From Actinomadura spongiicola (GTDB lineage: Bacteria > Actinomycetota > Actinomycetes > Streptosporangiales > Streptosporangiaceae): a DNA stretch of 64,000 nt. Each line of letters begins with the position of its first letter. Within the stretch, counting starts at the first letter, position 1. The notes under the pieces were generated by a model. It was given only the letters and a program-made list of their open reading frames with translations, had not been told where the DNA came from and did no database searches. Of this stretch, positions 37,279-46,372 are shown piece by piece. A program made the position numbers and the translations under genes. The stretch is from assembly GCF_003432485.1 (NCBI RefSeq), contig NZ_QVNQ01000009.1, positions 186,001 through 250,000 of the forward strand, written 5' to 3'.

Positions 37279-38367
37279 ATGGCCCCGCGATTCGGCATCG
37301 AGGAGGAGTACTTCGTCGTCGATCCCGTGTCCCGGGAGGTCGTCCCCCGGGCCGCCGCCGTCGTGCGGCGGGCCACCGCGGCACTGGGCGAGCGCGCCTC
37401 CACCGAGCTGGTCGACTTCCTCGCCGAGGCGAAGACGCCGCCGTGCGACGATCTGGGCAAGCTGGAGGAGCAGGTCCGCGCGATGCGGTCGGCGATGGCG
37501 GCCTGCGCGGCGGCCGAGGGCGTCCGGCTCGCCGCGACCGGGACGCCGGTGCTGGGGGAACTGATCCCCGCGCCGATCGGCGCCGGGGCGCGTTACGCGA
37601 AGAGCCGCGCGACCTACCGGGGTCTGGACGACGAGCAGAGCATCTGCTCGTGCCACGTCCATGTCGAGATGCCCGACCGTGAGCGGGCCGTCCAGGTCAG
37701 CAACCACCTGCGTCCCTGGCTGCCGACGTTGCTGGCGCTGGCGGCGAACTCGCCGTACTGGGCCGGGCGCGACACCGGCCACGCCTGCTGGCGGGCGATG
37801 ACGTGGGCGCGGTGGCCGGTCGCGGGACCGCCGCCGTTCTTCGCGTCGACCGCCCACTACGAGGACCTGGTCGCGACGTTGCTGCGCTGCGGCGCGCTGA
37901 TGGACACCGGCACGATCTTCTGGGACGTGCGCCCGTCGGCGCGGCTGCCGACCGTGGAGATCCGGCTCGGCGACGTCGCCCCGACCGCCGCGGACGCCGC
38001 CGTGTTCGCCGCGCTGATCCGGGCGCTGGTGCAGGTCTCGTCCGCCGCGGTGGAGGCGGGGGAACGGCCGCCCGACCCGCCGCAGGAGCTGCTGCGCGCG
38101 GCGTACTGGCTGGCCGCGCGGGACGGCCTGGCCGGGACGGGCCTGGACGTGCGCACGGGACGGGCCGCCGGGTTCCGGGAGCTGACCGGCGACCTGCTGG
38201 CGCATGTGCTGCCCGCCCTGCGCGACTCCGGCGATCTCGGCACGGTCACGCGCGGCGTCCAGCGTCTCCTGACGGGCGGGACCGGCGCGGAGCGCCAGCG
38301 CGACGCCTACCGGAGGCGCGGACGGCTCACCGACGTGGTGGACGCCGCGCTCCTTCCCGACCGGTGA
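37279..38367 (+). CDS. YbdK-type carboxylate-amine ligase (glutamate-cysteine ligase 2 family)
   Basis: 362 residues. FGIEEEYFVVD opens the GCS2 fold; THV-like CSCHVHVEMPD, LAANSPYWAGRDTG and RLPTVEIRLGDVAPTAADAAVFAALIRALV are family blocks for ATP/metal and substrate binding. YbdK has weak gamma-glutamylcysteine ligase activity; actinobacteria often hold several such paralogues of unknown substrate. ATG 37279 follows CCGAGGTGGTGGG. It starts 69 bases after the small membrane protein gene, possibly one transcript. Confidence 0.87.
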   Translation: MAPRFGIEEEYFVVDPVSREVVPRAAAVVRRATAALGERASTELVDFLAEAKTPPCDDLGKLEEQVRAMRSAMAACAAAEGVRLAATGTPVLGELIPAPIGAGARYAKSRATYRGLDDEQSICSCHVHVEMPDRERAVQVSNHLRPWLPTLLALAANSPYWAGRDTGHACWRAMTWARWPVAGPPPFFASTAHYEDLVATLLRCGALMDTGTIFWDVRPSARLPTVEIRLGDVAPTAADAAVFAALIRALVQVSSAAVEAGERPPDPPQELLRAAYWLAARDGLAGTGLDVRTGRAAGFRELTGDLLAHVLPALRDSGDLGTVTRGVQRLLTGGTGAERQRDAYRRRGRLTDVVDAALLPDR

Positions 38368-38625
38368 GCCCCGCCGACGGCCCAGGATGAGGTGAAATCG
38401 GTGACCTGTGGCCGCACGTCGACGGCCGCGAGTATAATTTGAAGGTCTTCGCCCGTTTTCATTGGTCATCGGCGGGTAATCGTCGCCGTGACCATTGTTC
38501 AGTCGGAGTGACGCCCGGCGCGGGGGACACGGTCCACGGGTCGCCTCGCCGCAGCGTTCTCCGGCGCGTACGCTCGACCCGATGCACGTGCAGATGACCA
38601 TCGTTCTTCATGGAGCGACCGCGCG

Positions 38626-39588
38626 ATGAGTCCCAGCTCCGGGGGGCCGGGAACGCTGCCGCGCGACCCGCTCGTCCCTCCTGCCTTCTACCACCCCGCC
38701 CTGTTCTACCGGGGCGACGAGGAGTACCTCGCGGGAACCGTCCCTTTCATCCGGGCGGGCCGCGAGGCAGGCGAGCCTGTCGCCGTCGCGGTGCCGGGTG
38801 ACCGGCTGACCGTGCTGCGCGACGCGGTGGGCGACATGGCCGCCGAGGTGTCCTGGCTCGACATGTCCGAAGCGGGGCGCAACCCCGGCCGGATCATCCC
38901 GGGTGTGCTGCGCGACTTCGCCGACCGACATAGCGCCGGGCGGGTACGGATCATCGGTGAGCCGATATGGCCCGGCCGGTCGGCCACCGAGTACCCGGCC
39001 TGCGCCCAGCACGAGGCGCTGATCAACCTTGCGTTCGACGGACGCGACGTGTCGATCCTGTGCCCCTACGACATGTCCGGTCTGGACGAAGTCGTGATCG
39101 CCGACGCCCGCGCCACCCATCCGGTCCTCATCGACCGGGACGACGAGTACCCGAGCGCCGACTACGCGCCCGACCGGGTGATCCGCACCTACAACAGGCC
39201 GCTGCCGGAGCCGGCCGACGCGGTCACGATGACCTTCGACCTCGACGCGCTGCCCCTCGTCCGCGAGTTCGTCACCCGGTGGGCGGCGCGGCTCGGCCTC
39301 GGGCCGCGGGCGGTGGGCGATCTGGAGCTCGCGGCGAACGAGCTGGCCGCCAACTCGTGCCTGCACGGCGGTGGGGCGGGCACCGCGCGGTTGTGGGCGG
39401 AGGACGGCCAGGTCGTCTGCGAGATCCGCGACGCCGGGACGATCACCGACCCGCTCGCCGGGCGGCGGCCCGTCCACATGAGCCCCGACGGCGGGCGCGG
39501 CATCCTGATGGTCAACCATCTCGCCGACCTCGTCCGGATGCACACCGGCCCGGACGGCACCGTCGTCCGCGTCTACATGCGGCACTGA
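38626..39588 (+). CDS. MEDS domain/HATPase_c anti-sigma regulator (RsbA-like)
   Basis: 320 residues. The N-terminal MEDS domain (about 22-190: HPALFYRGDEEYLAGTVPFIRAG to SILCPYDMSGLD) is of the DcmR-type sensory fold. The C-terminal HATPase_c-like kinase domain has the N-box ELAANELAANSCLHGGG, GI-type DAGTITDP and GGRGILMVNHLADLV. This pair is found in regulators that phosphorylate anti-sigma antagonists in actinobacterial sigma-B-like stress control; partner genes are not adjacent. GGAG 10 bases upstream of the ATG supports the start. Confidence 0.88.
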   Translation: MSPSSGGPGTLPRDPLVPPAFYHPALFYRGDEEYLAGTVPFIRAGREAGEPVAVAVPGDRLTVLRDAVGDMAAEVSWLDMSEAGRNPGRIIPGVLRDFADRHSAGRVRIIGEPIWPGRSATEYPACAQHEALINLAFDGRDVSILCPYDMSGLDEVVIADARATHPVLIDRDDEYPSADYAPDRVIRTYNRPLPEPADAVTMTFDLDALPLVREFVTRWAARLGLGPRAVGDLELAANELAANSCLHGGGAGTARLWAEDGQVVCEIRDAGTITDPLAGRRPVHMSPDGGRGILMVNHLADLVRMHTGPDGTVVRVYMRH

Positions 39589-39655
39589 CCCCACGTCCGG
39601 CCGGGAACCAGCCGCCGTGAACAGGCCGTCGTGAACAGGCGGCCGGGAACCGGCG

Positions 39656-40600
39656 TCATGCGGCGACGGCGCGGCCGATCCCGGCGAGCGCCTCCGCGAG
39701 CAGCGCCGCGCGGCCGGTGCCCGCGGCGTACTCGGCGAGCGTCGCGCCGAGGTTCAGCGCCAGTGTCCGCGCCGCGGCCTCCCGGTCCTGCGGCACCGGC
39801 CCGTACGCCTCCAGGAACGCGGCCCGGGCCGCCCCCTCGAACCCGGAGTAGGCGAGGGACAGGTCGAGGGCCGGGTCCGCCAGGCACACGTCACCCCAGT
39901 CGATCACCCCGGCGGCCCGTCCGTCCGGGGTGAGCAGCAGATGCCGGACGTGCAGATCCCCGTGGACGACCACCGGGTCGCCGCCGGGCGGATCCAGGTC
40001 GCGGGCGGCGGCGAGGAAGTCGTCCACGGCGGGGGCGCGCCGCCACGCGCCGAGCGCGACGAGGGCGTCCAGCCGGTCCACCGTCCGTTCCGCCCGCCGC
40101 GCCGGCTCGGCCCGCGCCATCGGGTCGCGGGGCAGCCCGGCGCCGACCTCGCGGGCGAGCGCCGGGTCGTGCAGGGCCCGCAGGAAGGCGCCGGTCTCGG
40201 CGGCGAGGACGGCCCGCCGCTCCATCGGAAGGCGCGCGTCGGCGAACTCGCGGCCCGGGATCATCCGCGCGCCCCAGAACGGCCAGGGGAAGTCGCCGGA
40301 CGGCTCGCCGACGAAGCGCGGCACCGGCACCGGCAGCGGAAGCCGTGGCGCCAGGACGGGCAGTGTCGCGATCTCGCGCTCGACCCCCGCGACGGCGATC
40401 CGGCGGCGCGGGAACCGGAACGCCCATCGCCCGCCGACGAGGAAGACGGTGTTGTCCCAGCCTGTGGCGAGTCGTTCCACGGGGGCGTCGCGCAGCTCGG
40501 GGAAGCTCCGTCCGATCAGCGCGGCGGCGAGTTCCGGGGTGACCTCGCGCTCGGGGGCCCATTCGGGTGCGGGCGGTGGTCCGTCCGGTCGAGCCGTCAC
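39656..40600 (-). CDS. Aminoglycoside phosphotransferase family protein
   Basis: 314 residues, protein-kinase-like fold. Visible are GWDNTVFLVGGRWAFRFPRR (nucleotide loop and Lys/Arg position), VVHGDLHVRHLLLTPDG (the Brenner HGDxxxxN-like catalytic loop, with His in place of the usual Asn) and GVIDWGDVCLADPALDLS (metal-binding D). Substrate unknown; not evidence for antibiotic resistance. Start uncertain: GTG 40600 is used, a TTG at 40630 also fits, and neither has a ribosome site. Confidence 0.8.
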   Translation of the reverse strand: MTARPDGPPPAPEWAPEREVTPELAAALIGRSFPELRDAPVERLATGWDNTVFLVGGRWAFRFPRRRIAVAGVEREIATLPVLAPRLPLPVPVPRFVGEPSGDFPWPFWGARMIPGREFADARLPMERRAVLAAETGAFLRALHDPALAREVGAGLPRDPMARAEPARRAERTVDRLDALVALGAWRRAPAVDDFLAAARDLDPPGGDPVVVHGDLHVRHLLLTPDGRAAGVIDWGDVCLADPALDLSLAYSGFEGAARAAFLEAYGPVPQDREAAARTLALNLGATLAEYAAGTGRAALLAEALAGIGRAVAA

Positions 40601-40663
40601 GTCCGTCAACGGTACTTGACCCGGCGGCAAGTGTAGGGGACGGACGGCGGGAATGAACCGACG

Positions 40664-41164
40664 ATGCGTCTTCTAGCTCGCGCTCACCAGATACCCGCCC
40701 GGCTCATCGTGGGGGCGTTCGTCTTGAACTCGGGGCTGTCGAAGCTCAAGGGCGGAGACGAGCTGGCCGAGCAGACCCACGGCATGGCCAAGACCGCCTA
40801 TCCGTTCCTGGAGTCGCAGGACGCCCGCGAGTTCACCCGCAGGCTCGGCACGGCCGAGGTCACGCTCGGCGCCGCGCTGCTGGTCCCGCTGGTCCCGTCG
40901 CTGGTCGCGGGCGCGGCGCTCACCGCGTTCGCCGGTGGGCTGGCGGGCCTGTACCTGCGGCTGCCCGGAATGCGGGAGCCCGGCGGGGTGCGGCCCACCG
41001 CGCAGGGCATCCCGCTGGCCAAGGACTCCTGGCTGCTCGGCGTCGGCTCCGCCCTCGTCCTGGAGGAACTCGGCCGGGCCCGCGCCGAACGCCGTACCCG
41101 TCAACGCCGCACCCACCCACGCCGCACCCACCAACGCCGTAACCGCCGGCATTCGAGGGCGTGA
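40664..41164 (+). CDS. DoxX-like membrane protein
   Basis: 166 residues, about four hydrophobic segments in a DoxX-like pattern (LIVGAFVLNSGLSKL; EVTLGAALLVPLVPSLVAGAALTAFAGGLAGLYL; SWLLGVGSALVL). The C-terminal about 25 residues are nearly all Arg, His, Gln and Thr, coded by a degenerate tandem repeat of ACGCCGCACCCACC-like units; this tail is unusual and could bind nucleic acid or simply be repeat expansion. No strong Shine-Dalgarno. Confidence 0.7.
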   Translation: MRLLARAHQIPARLIVGAFVLNSGLSKLKGGDELAEQTHGMAKTAYPFLESQDAREFTRRLGTAEVTLGAALLVPLVPSLVAGAALTAFAGGLAGLYLRLPGMREPGGVRPTAQGIPLAKDSWLLGVGSALVLEELGRARAERRTRQRRTHPRRTHQRRNRRHSRA

Positions 41165-41436
41165 GCAACCGTCCGAGGCACGGCCGCGTTCCGTTCGCCG
41201 TTGCGGCTCGACCAGACCGAACACGACGATCGCGTGGACCGACTGACTGCCGTCGGGGCACACCGCATCCTCCCTAGCGAGCATCGACTCATCCAGCCCA
41301 CCTGGACCGAAGGAGGCGGGCGGACGACGGCGAGCCGTCGTTCGAGGCGCCCTTGGCCAGGCGCCGGTTTCGTGCGCCCTTGACGTGCGGCCGCGCGACG
41401 GTGAAGATCGGCGCGTCCCCCGGGAGGCCGCGCATC

Positions 41437-42072
41437 ATGACAGACGAGCCCAGAACGTCCCCGGTCGTCCGGTCGGCGGGTGCGGGCGACGCCGCCGCGC
41501 TCGCGGCCGTCCTCGGCCGCGCCTTCCACGACGATCCGCTCTGGAGCTGGCTGGTGCCGGACGACGCCACCCGCGTACGGCGGCTGACCGGCCTGTTCGA
41601 GGTGATGCTGCGCCGGGTGCATCTCCCGACCGGCGGTACCGAGTTCGCCGGACGCGGCGCGCGGACCGAGGCGGCGGCGCTGTGGGCCCCGCCCGACCGC
41701 TGGCGCGTGCCCATGCGCGTGCAGCTGACCCAGGCCGTGCCGCTGATGCGCGCCTTCGGCACACGGACGCCCACCTCACTGCGCACGCTCGGCCTGGTGG
41801 AGGAGCATCATCCCCGTGAGCCGCACTGGTACCTGGCGGTGATCGGCACCGATCCCCCGGCGCAGGGGAACGGGCTGGGCGGCGCGCTGTTACGGTCGCG
41901 GCTCGACCGCTGCGACGCCGAGGGCGTCCCCGCCTATCTGGAGAGCTCGAAAGAGCGCAACGTGCCCTATTACGAGCGGTTCGGGTTCCGGGTGACGCGG
42001 GAGCTGGCGCTGCCGGGCAGGGGCGCGCCGCCGATCTGGCTCATGTGGCGGAAGCCCGGCCAGGTCGGCTGA
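41437..42072 (+). CDS. GNAT family N-acetyltransferase
   Basis: 211 residues. FHDDPLWSWLVPDDATRVRRL at the N-terminus and HWYLAVIGTDPPAQGNGLGGALLR with the acetyl-CoA loop (QGNGLG), then YLESSKERNVPYYERFGFRV, define a common actinobacterial GNAT subfamily of unknown substrate. ATG 41437 follows GGGAGG; the longer open frame upstream is dismissed. The 272 bases before it hold no gene I can support. Confidence 0.85.
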   Translation: MTDEPRTSPVVRSAGAGDAAALAAVLGRAFHDDPLWSWLVPDDATRVRRLTGLFEVMLRRVHLPTGGTEFAGRGARTEAAALWAPPDRWRVPMRVQLTQAVPLMRAFGTRTPTSLRTLGLVEEHHPREPHWYLAVIGTDPPAQGNGLGGALLRSRLDRCDAEGVPAYLESSKERNVPYYERFGFRVTRELALPGRGAPPIWLMWRKPGQVG

Positions 42073-42149
42073 CCCGTCCGGGAACGTGTGGGACTCGTCA
42101 CACAGCGTCGGGGCTCCCTCACCGGATCGCGGCCCCTAGGGTGGCCCGA

Positions 42150-43472
42150 ATGCCGACGAACACCCTGACATCCCCGGAAACACGGATCGGCACCCACCCG
42201 GACAGGGCGCCCCGGATGGACTCGCTGGACGCCCTGCGCGGTCTCGCCGCGCTGGTCGTGGTGTTCGAGCACTCCCTCGACGTGCTGCTGCCGGAGGTCC
42301 GCGAGACGGCGAGCCCGTGGTTCGACTTCGGCCGGTACGGGGTGTTCGTGTTCTTCCTCGTCAGCGGATACGTCGTGCCGTCCTCGTTGGAACGGCGTGG
42401 CGGCGTCGAACGGTTCTGGGTGGGCCGCGCCTTCCGGCTCTACCCCGCCTGGGCGGTGTCGGCGGCGCTCGCGCTGCTGCTCGGCGCGGCGGGCGTGTCC
42501 TACGGGTTGCCCGCCGCGCTCGGCGACCGTCCGTGGGCGTCGGCCCTCGCGCACCTGACGATGATGCAGGACCTCCTGGGCGTCCCCAACGCCCTCAACG
42601 TCTACTGGACGCTGTCCTACGAGATGGTGTTCTACCTGCTGGTGACGGCCATGTTCGTCGCCGGTGTGCATCGTTCCAGCGCCCGGGTGGCGCTGGGGTT
42701 CGGTGTCGGCGCGGCGATCCTGGGCGTCGCGCTGCCGTCCGGGCTGCTGGCGTCGCGGTGGCCGGGCGGGACGATCCTCGTCGCCGTGGTGTTCCTCGTC
42801 GGCGGGCTCGCGGCGATGGCCTCCCCTCGGCGCGGCGTGCGCCGCGTCGGGGTCGCGGTCGTGGCGGCGCTGGCGCTGGGCCTGCTCGTCCTCAACAGCC
42901 GCATCGGCGCCATCGAGAGCCTGTGCGTCATCGCGACGATGTTCGCCGGGACCGCCGTCCGCGGCGTCCAGGACGGGCGGCTGCGCGTGCGGCCCGCCGT
43001 CGCGACGATCTCCGTCGTCGCGGTGTTCACGCTGGTCGCGGGGCTGCGCGCGCCGACCCCGTGGGCCCTGCACGCCAATCCGAACCCGCTCGGCCTCGAC
43101 TGGTCCGTGGCCGTGGGCGCCGCGTGGCTGACGTTCCTCGCCGCCCTCCTGCTGCGCGACCGTCCGATGCCCCGGGCCCTGGTCTGGTCGGGGCTGGTCA
43201 GCTATTCGCTGTATCTGCTGCACCCGCTGGTGATCCAGGTGGTGTGGCACGCCGCCGGGCGCGAGCCTGGAACCCTTCCCGGTTTCGTCCGGCTCGCCTG
43301 GGGCGTGCTGCTGGTCACGGTCGTCCTCGGCTCCGAGGGACTGACGCACCGCTACGTGGAACTGCCCGCGCAGCGCGCCGGACGCCGCCTCACGGCACGG
43401 ACCCTTCGGGGGTCGACTCGTGCCGCCGGGTCGCGGCCGTGGAACGTGACAGCATCGCCACCCCGGCGGTGA
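42150..43472 (+). CDS. Acyltransferase 3 family membrane protein
   Basis: 440 residues with about ten transmembrane helices. RMDSLDALRGLAALVVVFEHSL holds the conserved RxxxLRGxAxxxVxxxH motif and GVFVFFLVSGYVVPSSLERRGGVERFWVGRAFRLYPAW the RxxRxxP motif. Family members transfer acyl groups to sugars or antibiotics at the membrane. A TAGGGT -10-like box sits eight bases before the ATG, suggesting a leaderless transcript. Its 3' end overlaps the convergent EamA-like gene by 83 bases. Confidence 0.88.
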   Translation: MPTNTLTSPETRIGTHPDRAPRMDSLDALRGLAALVVVFEHSLDVLLPEVRETASPWFDFGRYGVFVFFLVSGYVVPSSLERRGGVERFWVGRAFRLYPAWAVSAALALLLGAAGVSYGLPAALGDRPWASALAHLTMMQDLLGVPNALNVYWTLSYEMVFYLLVTAMFVAGVHRSSARVALGFGVGAAILGVALPSGLLASRWPGGTILVAVVFLVGGLAAMASPRRGVRRVGVAVVAALALGLLVLNSRIGAIESLCVIATMFAGTAVRGVQDGRLRVRPAVATISVVAVFTLVAGLRAPTPWALHANPNPLGLDWSVAVGAAWLTFLAALLLRDRPMPRALVWSGLVSYSLYLLHPLVIQVVWHAAGREPGTLPGFVRLAWGVLLVTVVLGSEGLTHRYVELPAQRAGRRLTARTLRGSTRAAGSRPWNVTASPPRR

Positions 43473-44280
43473 GGAGCAGGGCGGTGACCGACACGGCGAC
43501 GAACGCGGACACCGTGCGCGGCGGGAGGGTGTCGAAGGCGAGCACCGCCACCAGGTAGGACGCGATGGGGTTCGTCATGGTCATCGCGGTCATCGCGACG
43601 GGCAACGACCCGGCGGCGAACGCCCGCTGCTCCAGGATGAGCCCGAGCAACGTGCTCCCGGCGAGGGCGTACCCGGGCCAGTCGACGGCGGTCGCGGCGA
43701 CGCCGTGGTCGACGAGGCTGGCCGTGGTGAGCTTGATCAGCACGGCGGTCGCGGCGAAGAACAGGCCCGAGCAGACGCCGAGGAGCGCGGCCCTGACCCG
43801 GCCCCGGCGCAGCCACGCCGCCCGGGACAGCACGATCACCAGCGGCAGGGCGATCAGCCCCGCGAGCAGCAGCCGCGGTCGGGACGGTTCCCCCTCCGGC
43901 GGGATCGCGCCCGGCACCGTGAACAGGACGGCGAGGCCCGCCGACACGGCGACGCCGCCGAGCAGGTCCATCCGCACGGGACGGCGTCCGGTGCCGACCG
44001 TGCCGAGCAGGATGGTGAACACGAGCTGGGTGACCAGTAGCGGCTGAACGATGGCGGTCGACCCGAAGTGCAGCGCGACGGCCTGCGAGCAGAACCCGGC
44101 GAGGTTCACGGCCCATCCGGTCAGCCACACCGGGTCGCGGACCAGCCGCCGGATCAGGCCCTGCGCCGCCGTGGCGTCCAGGCCGCCGCGCACGGCGCGT
44201 CTGGCCGCGCGGTACTGCAACGCCGCCGCCCCGGCGAACAGGAACGCGGCGAGCAGGCTGAACGCGGCGGACCATGCCAT
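43390..44280 (-). CDS. EamA/DMT-like membrane transporter
   Basis: 296 residues, about nine or ten hydrophobic helices, with an internal duplication pattern as in the drug/metabolite transporters: TAIVQPLLVTQLVFTILLG in the first half and NPIASYLVAVLAFDTLPPRTVSAFVAV in the second. The actinobacterial DMT group without a known substrate fits best. Its ATG shares a base with the stop of the WS/DGAT gene (TGATG), so it is coupled to lipid storage; a lipid or fatty acid link is only inference. Confidence 0.8.
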   Translation of the reverse strand: MAWSAAFSLLAAFLFAGAAALQYRAARRAVRGGLDATAAQGLIRRLVRDPVWLTGWAVNLAGFCSQAVALHFGSTAIVQPLLVTQLVFTILLGTVGTGRRPVRMDLLGGVAVSAGLAVLFTVPGAIPPEGEPSRPRLLLAGLIALPLVIVLSRAAWLRRGRVRAALLGVCSGLFFAATAVLIKLTTASLVDHGVAATAVDWPGYALAGSTLLGLILEQRAFAAGSLPVAMTAMTMTNPIASYLVAVLAFDTLPPRTVSAFVAVSVTALLLTAGVAMLSRSTAATRRHESTPEGSVP

Positions 44281-45695
44281 CAGGGTGTTCCGGCCCGGGT
44301 GCCGCCGTCCGCGCCGAGACCGGCGGTCAGTTCCTCGAACGCCCGCGCCATACCGCCGGTGAACGCGCCCGCCTCGGGCAGCGACGCCGGCTCGGCCGTC
44401 ACGGAGATGTGCAGCGCCCCGTTCCAGCTCAGGGCGCCCACGGCGAACGGCACGCCGTCGGCCAGCGGCAGGATCGGGTGGACGTCGCCGAGCGGCGCGC
44501 CCGCCATCGACATCGGCACCGCGGGACCGGGCATGTTGGACACGATCCCGCCGAAGTACCGGCCCCGGTACGTGCCACGCGCGGCGCGGGCGTGCAGCCA
44601 CGGCGGCAGCGCGCCGAGCAGGCCGACCACGGCGGTGCTCGCCACCGCCCGGCCCGACCCGCGGCGCCGCTCGGCGGACCGGTGCACGGCCGCGAGCCGC
44701 TCGTGGACGGGCATCGGGTCGACGGGGACGTCCAGCCGCAGCGCGGCCGTCAGGTTGCCCGGCACGGCGGTGCGGCCCCGGCCGGGCGGGGCGGGCGCGC
44801 GCAGCGTCATCGGCACGGCGGCGCGCAGGGCCCGGCCGTCGGCGCGTTCACCGCGGCGGGCGAGCACATCCGCGACGACCTCGCCGACCAGCGCGAGCAG
44901 CACGTCGGTGACGCGGACACCGGCGGACCTGGCGGCGTCCCGCACCCGGTCGAGCGGCAGCGTGACCGTCCCGAAGACACGTTCGGGCCCCATGTCGCCG
45001 GTGCCGTTCCGGACGAGCGACACGGTCGGCGCGGTGCCGTCCAGGCCGAGCAGGATCAGGCCGGGGACGACGGCGGCGGCGCGCACGAACCCGCCGGGTC
45101 CCCGTATCGCCGCCGCCTCCGGGAGCGGCGGTTCCAGGATGCCGCGCAGGATGTCGACGACGCCGATGCCGTCCGCGATGGCGTGGTGGAGCAGGATCAC
45201 GACGGCGTCAGGCCCGGCCGCCCCGCCCGCGACGAGCCAGACGCGCCACAGGGGACGGTCGAGGTCGAGGGGCGCGGCGACGAGGCGGGCCACGAGGGCG
45301 TCGAGCGCGCGGCGACCGCCGGGCGCGGGCAGGTCGATCGACCGGACGTGCCGGTCGAGGTCGATCTCGCCGGCGTCGACCCAGCGGGGCCGCCGGACCG
45401 GGCCGCCGGGGACGATCCGCTGTGTGAGGCGCGGCAGCCGGGGCAACCGCTCGGCCATGAGGTCACGCACCCGCTCGGCGGACGGCCCCGGCCCGGCGAA
45501 CTCGGCGACGCCGCCGACGACCTGCGGGACGGCGGCGCTCTCGACGTGCAGGAAGAACGCGTCGGCGGCCGCGACCCGCTGCGCCTGTGCCTTCTCCCGT
45601 GCCTGTTCCTGTGCCCGCCCCCGCCGTGCCCGTCGTGGGGGCCGCGCGGGCCCGACGTCCTCCGCACCGGCCACGCCCGCTTCGGAACGGATCAA
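44280..45695 (-). CDS. Wax ester synthase/diacylglycerol acyltransferase (WS/DGAT)
   Basis: 471 residues from the TTG. The family start QRVAAADAFFLHVESAAVPQVV and the catalytic HHAIADG (HHxxxDG) are present, as are PRWVDAGEIDLDRHV, GNLTAALRLDVPVDP and SNMPGPAVPMSMAGAPLGDVHPILPLADG. The enzyme esterifies diacylglycerol or fatty alcohols with acyl-CoA at lipid bodies. Start: TTG 45695 has GGGAGGGG four bases upstream and gives a normal family length; ATG 45740 and earlier codons extend into repeats and hairpins. Coupled to the EamA-like gene. Confidence 0.88.
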   Translation of the reverse strand: MIRSEAGVAGAEDVGPARPPRRARRGRAQEQAREKAQAQRVAAADAFFLHVESAAVPQVVGGVAEFAGPGPSAERVRDLMAERLPRLPRLTQRIVPGGPVRRPRWVDAGEIDLDRHVRSIDLPAPGGRRALDALVARLVAAPLDLDRPLWRVWLVAGGAAGPDAVVILLHHAIADGIGVVDILRGILEPPLPEAAAIRGPGGFVRAAAVVPGLILLGLDGTAPTVSLVRNGTGDMGPERVFGTVTLPLDRVRDAARSAGVRVTDVLLALVGEVVADVLARRGERADGRALRAAVPMTLRAPAPPGRGRTAVPGNLTAALRLDVPVDPMPVHERLAAVHRSAERRRGSGRAVASTAVVGLLGALPPWLHARAARGTYRGRYFGGIVSNMPGPAVPMSMAGAPLGDVHPILPLADGVPFAVGALSWNGALHISVTAEPASLPEAGAFTGGMARAFEELTAGLGADGGTRAGTP

Positions 45696-45810
45696 TGCGC
45701 CCCTCCCGCCTCGTCCGTCACACCGCCCACTACCGATCATCTTCCCCGTCATCGACAGCAACGACCAGGGTCGGTTTATTGCGGTGCCGCCGCAGGAAGA
45801 GGCGCGGCCG

Positions 45811-45864
45811 GCAGGTGGGGTGAGGCGGGCAGGTGGGGTGAGGCGGGCAGGTGGGGTGAGACGG
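45811..45864. repeat. Three tandem copies of an 18-bp unit
   Basis: GCAGGTGGGGTGAGGCGG occurs three times head to tail (last copy with G to A), in the 478-base gap between the WS/DGAT start and the MbtH gene. The gap otherwise holds a large hairpin at 45924-45998 and no supportable gene. Confidence 0.8.
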
Positions 45865-45923
45865 ACGAGGTCCACGGCGAGGGCGCCCGGCGGCCGGACC
45901 CGGCGGTCAGGCCGAGCGGGACG

Positions 45924-45998
45924 GGTGGCCGGCGGGCGAGACGGTCCCGCGGCGTCCGCCCCGGCACCGCGGGACCGTCCGGCCCGCCGGCGACCACC
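45924..45998 (-). terminator. Long imperfect hairpin downstream of the siderophore operon
   Basis: An inverted repeat of about 30 bp per arm (core ACGGTCCCGCGG with CCGCGGGACCGT, outer GGTGGCCGGCGGGC with GCCCGCCGGCGACCACC) and a loop of about 14 bases. It lies 176 bases past the mbtH stop and may terminate that operon. Confidence 0.5.
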
Positions 45999-46173
45999 GG
46001 CGCGTCCGGTCGCCGCGCGGGCTCCCCTCCTCAACAGCCCGCGGGCGCCATCGCGCACCGGCTCCCACCATGTTCAGCGCACGCCCCCCGTGAAGTGTCA
46101 CACGGGTGGTCTACCAGGGACGATGCGCCGGAACGGCTTCCGTGGGACCAGGCGGCCGGGGGGCAGGACCGCG

Positions 46174-46371
46174 TCAGGTCCGCAGGCTCCGCGGGCGCAG
46201 GTCGGTCCAATTCTCGGTGATGTGGGCGAGGCAGTCCGGCCTCGCGGCGGGCCCGAACGCGGTCGTCCACCCGGCGGGGACATCGGCGAACTCGGGCCAC
46301 AGGGAATGCTGGCCCTCGTCGTTGACGAGGACGAGGAACGTGCCGTCGGGGTCGTCGAACGGGTTGGTCAT
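46174..46371 (-). CDS. MbtH family protein
   Basis: 65 residues with the full signature: NDEGQHSLWPEFADVPAGWTTAFG and CLAHITENWTDLRPRSL. MbtH-like proteins bind and activate NRPS adenylation domains. One base separates it from the N-hydroxylase stop, so it belongs to that operon. No NRPS gene is present in the window, so it either serves an NRPS elsewhere or is a leftover of a shrinking siderophore cluster. Confidence 0.95.
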   Translation of the reverse strand: MTNPFDDPDGTFLVLVNDEGQHSLWPEFADVPAGWTTAFGPAARPDCLAHITENWTDLRPRSLRT

Positions 46372-46372
46372 G

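Noticed and set aside
35316..37682. Open frame of 788 codons antisense to mutA and reaching into the YbdK gene
   Set aside because: Crosses two real genes on the opposite and same strands; Gly/Arg/Val-rich, shadow-frame composition.
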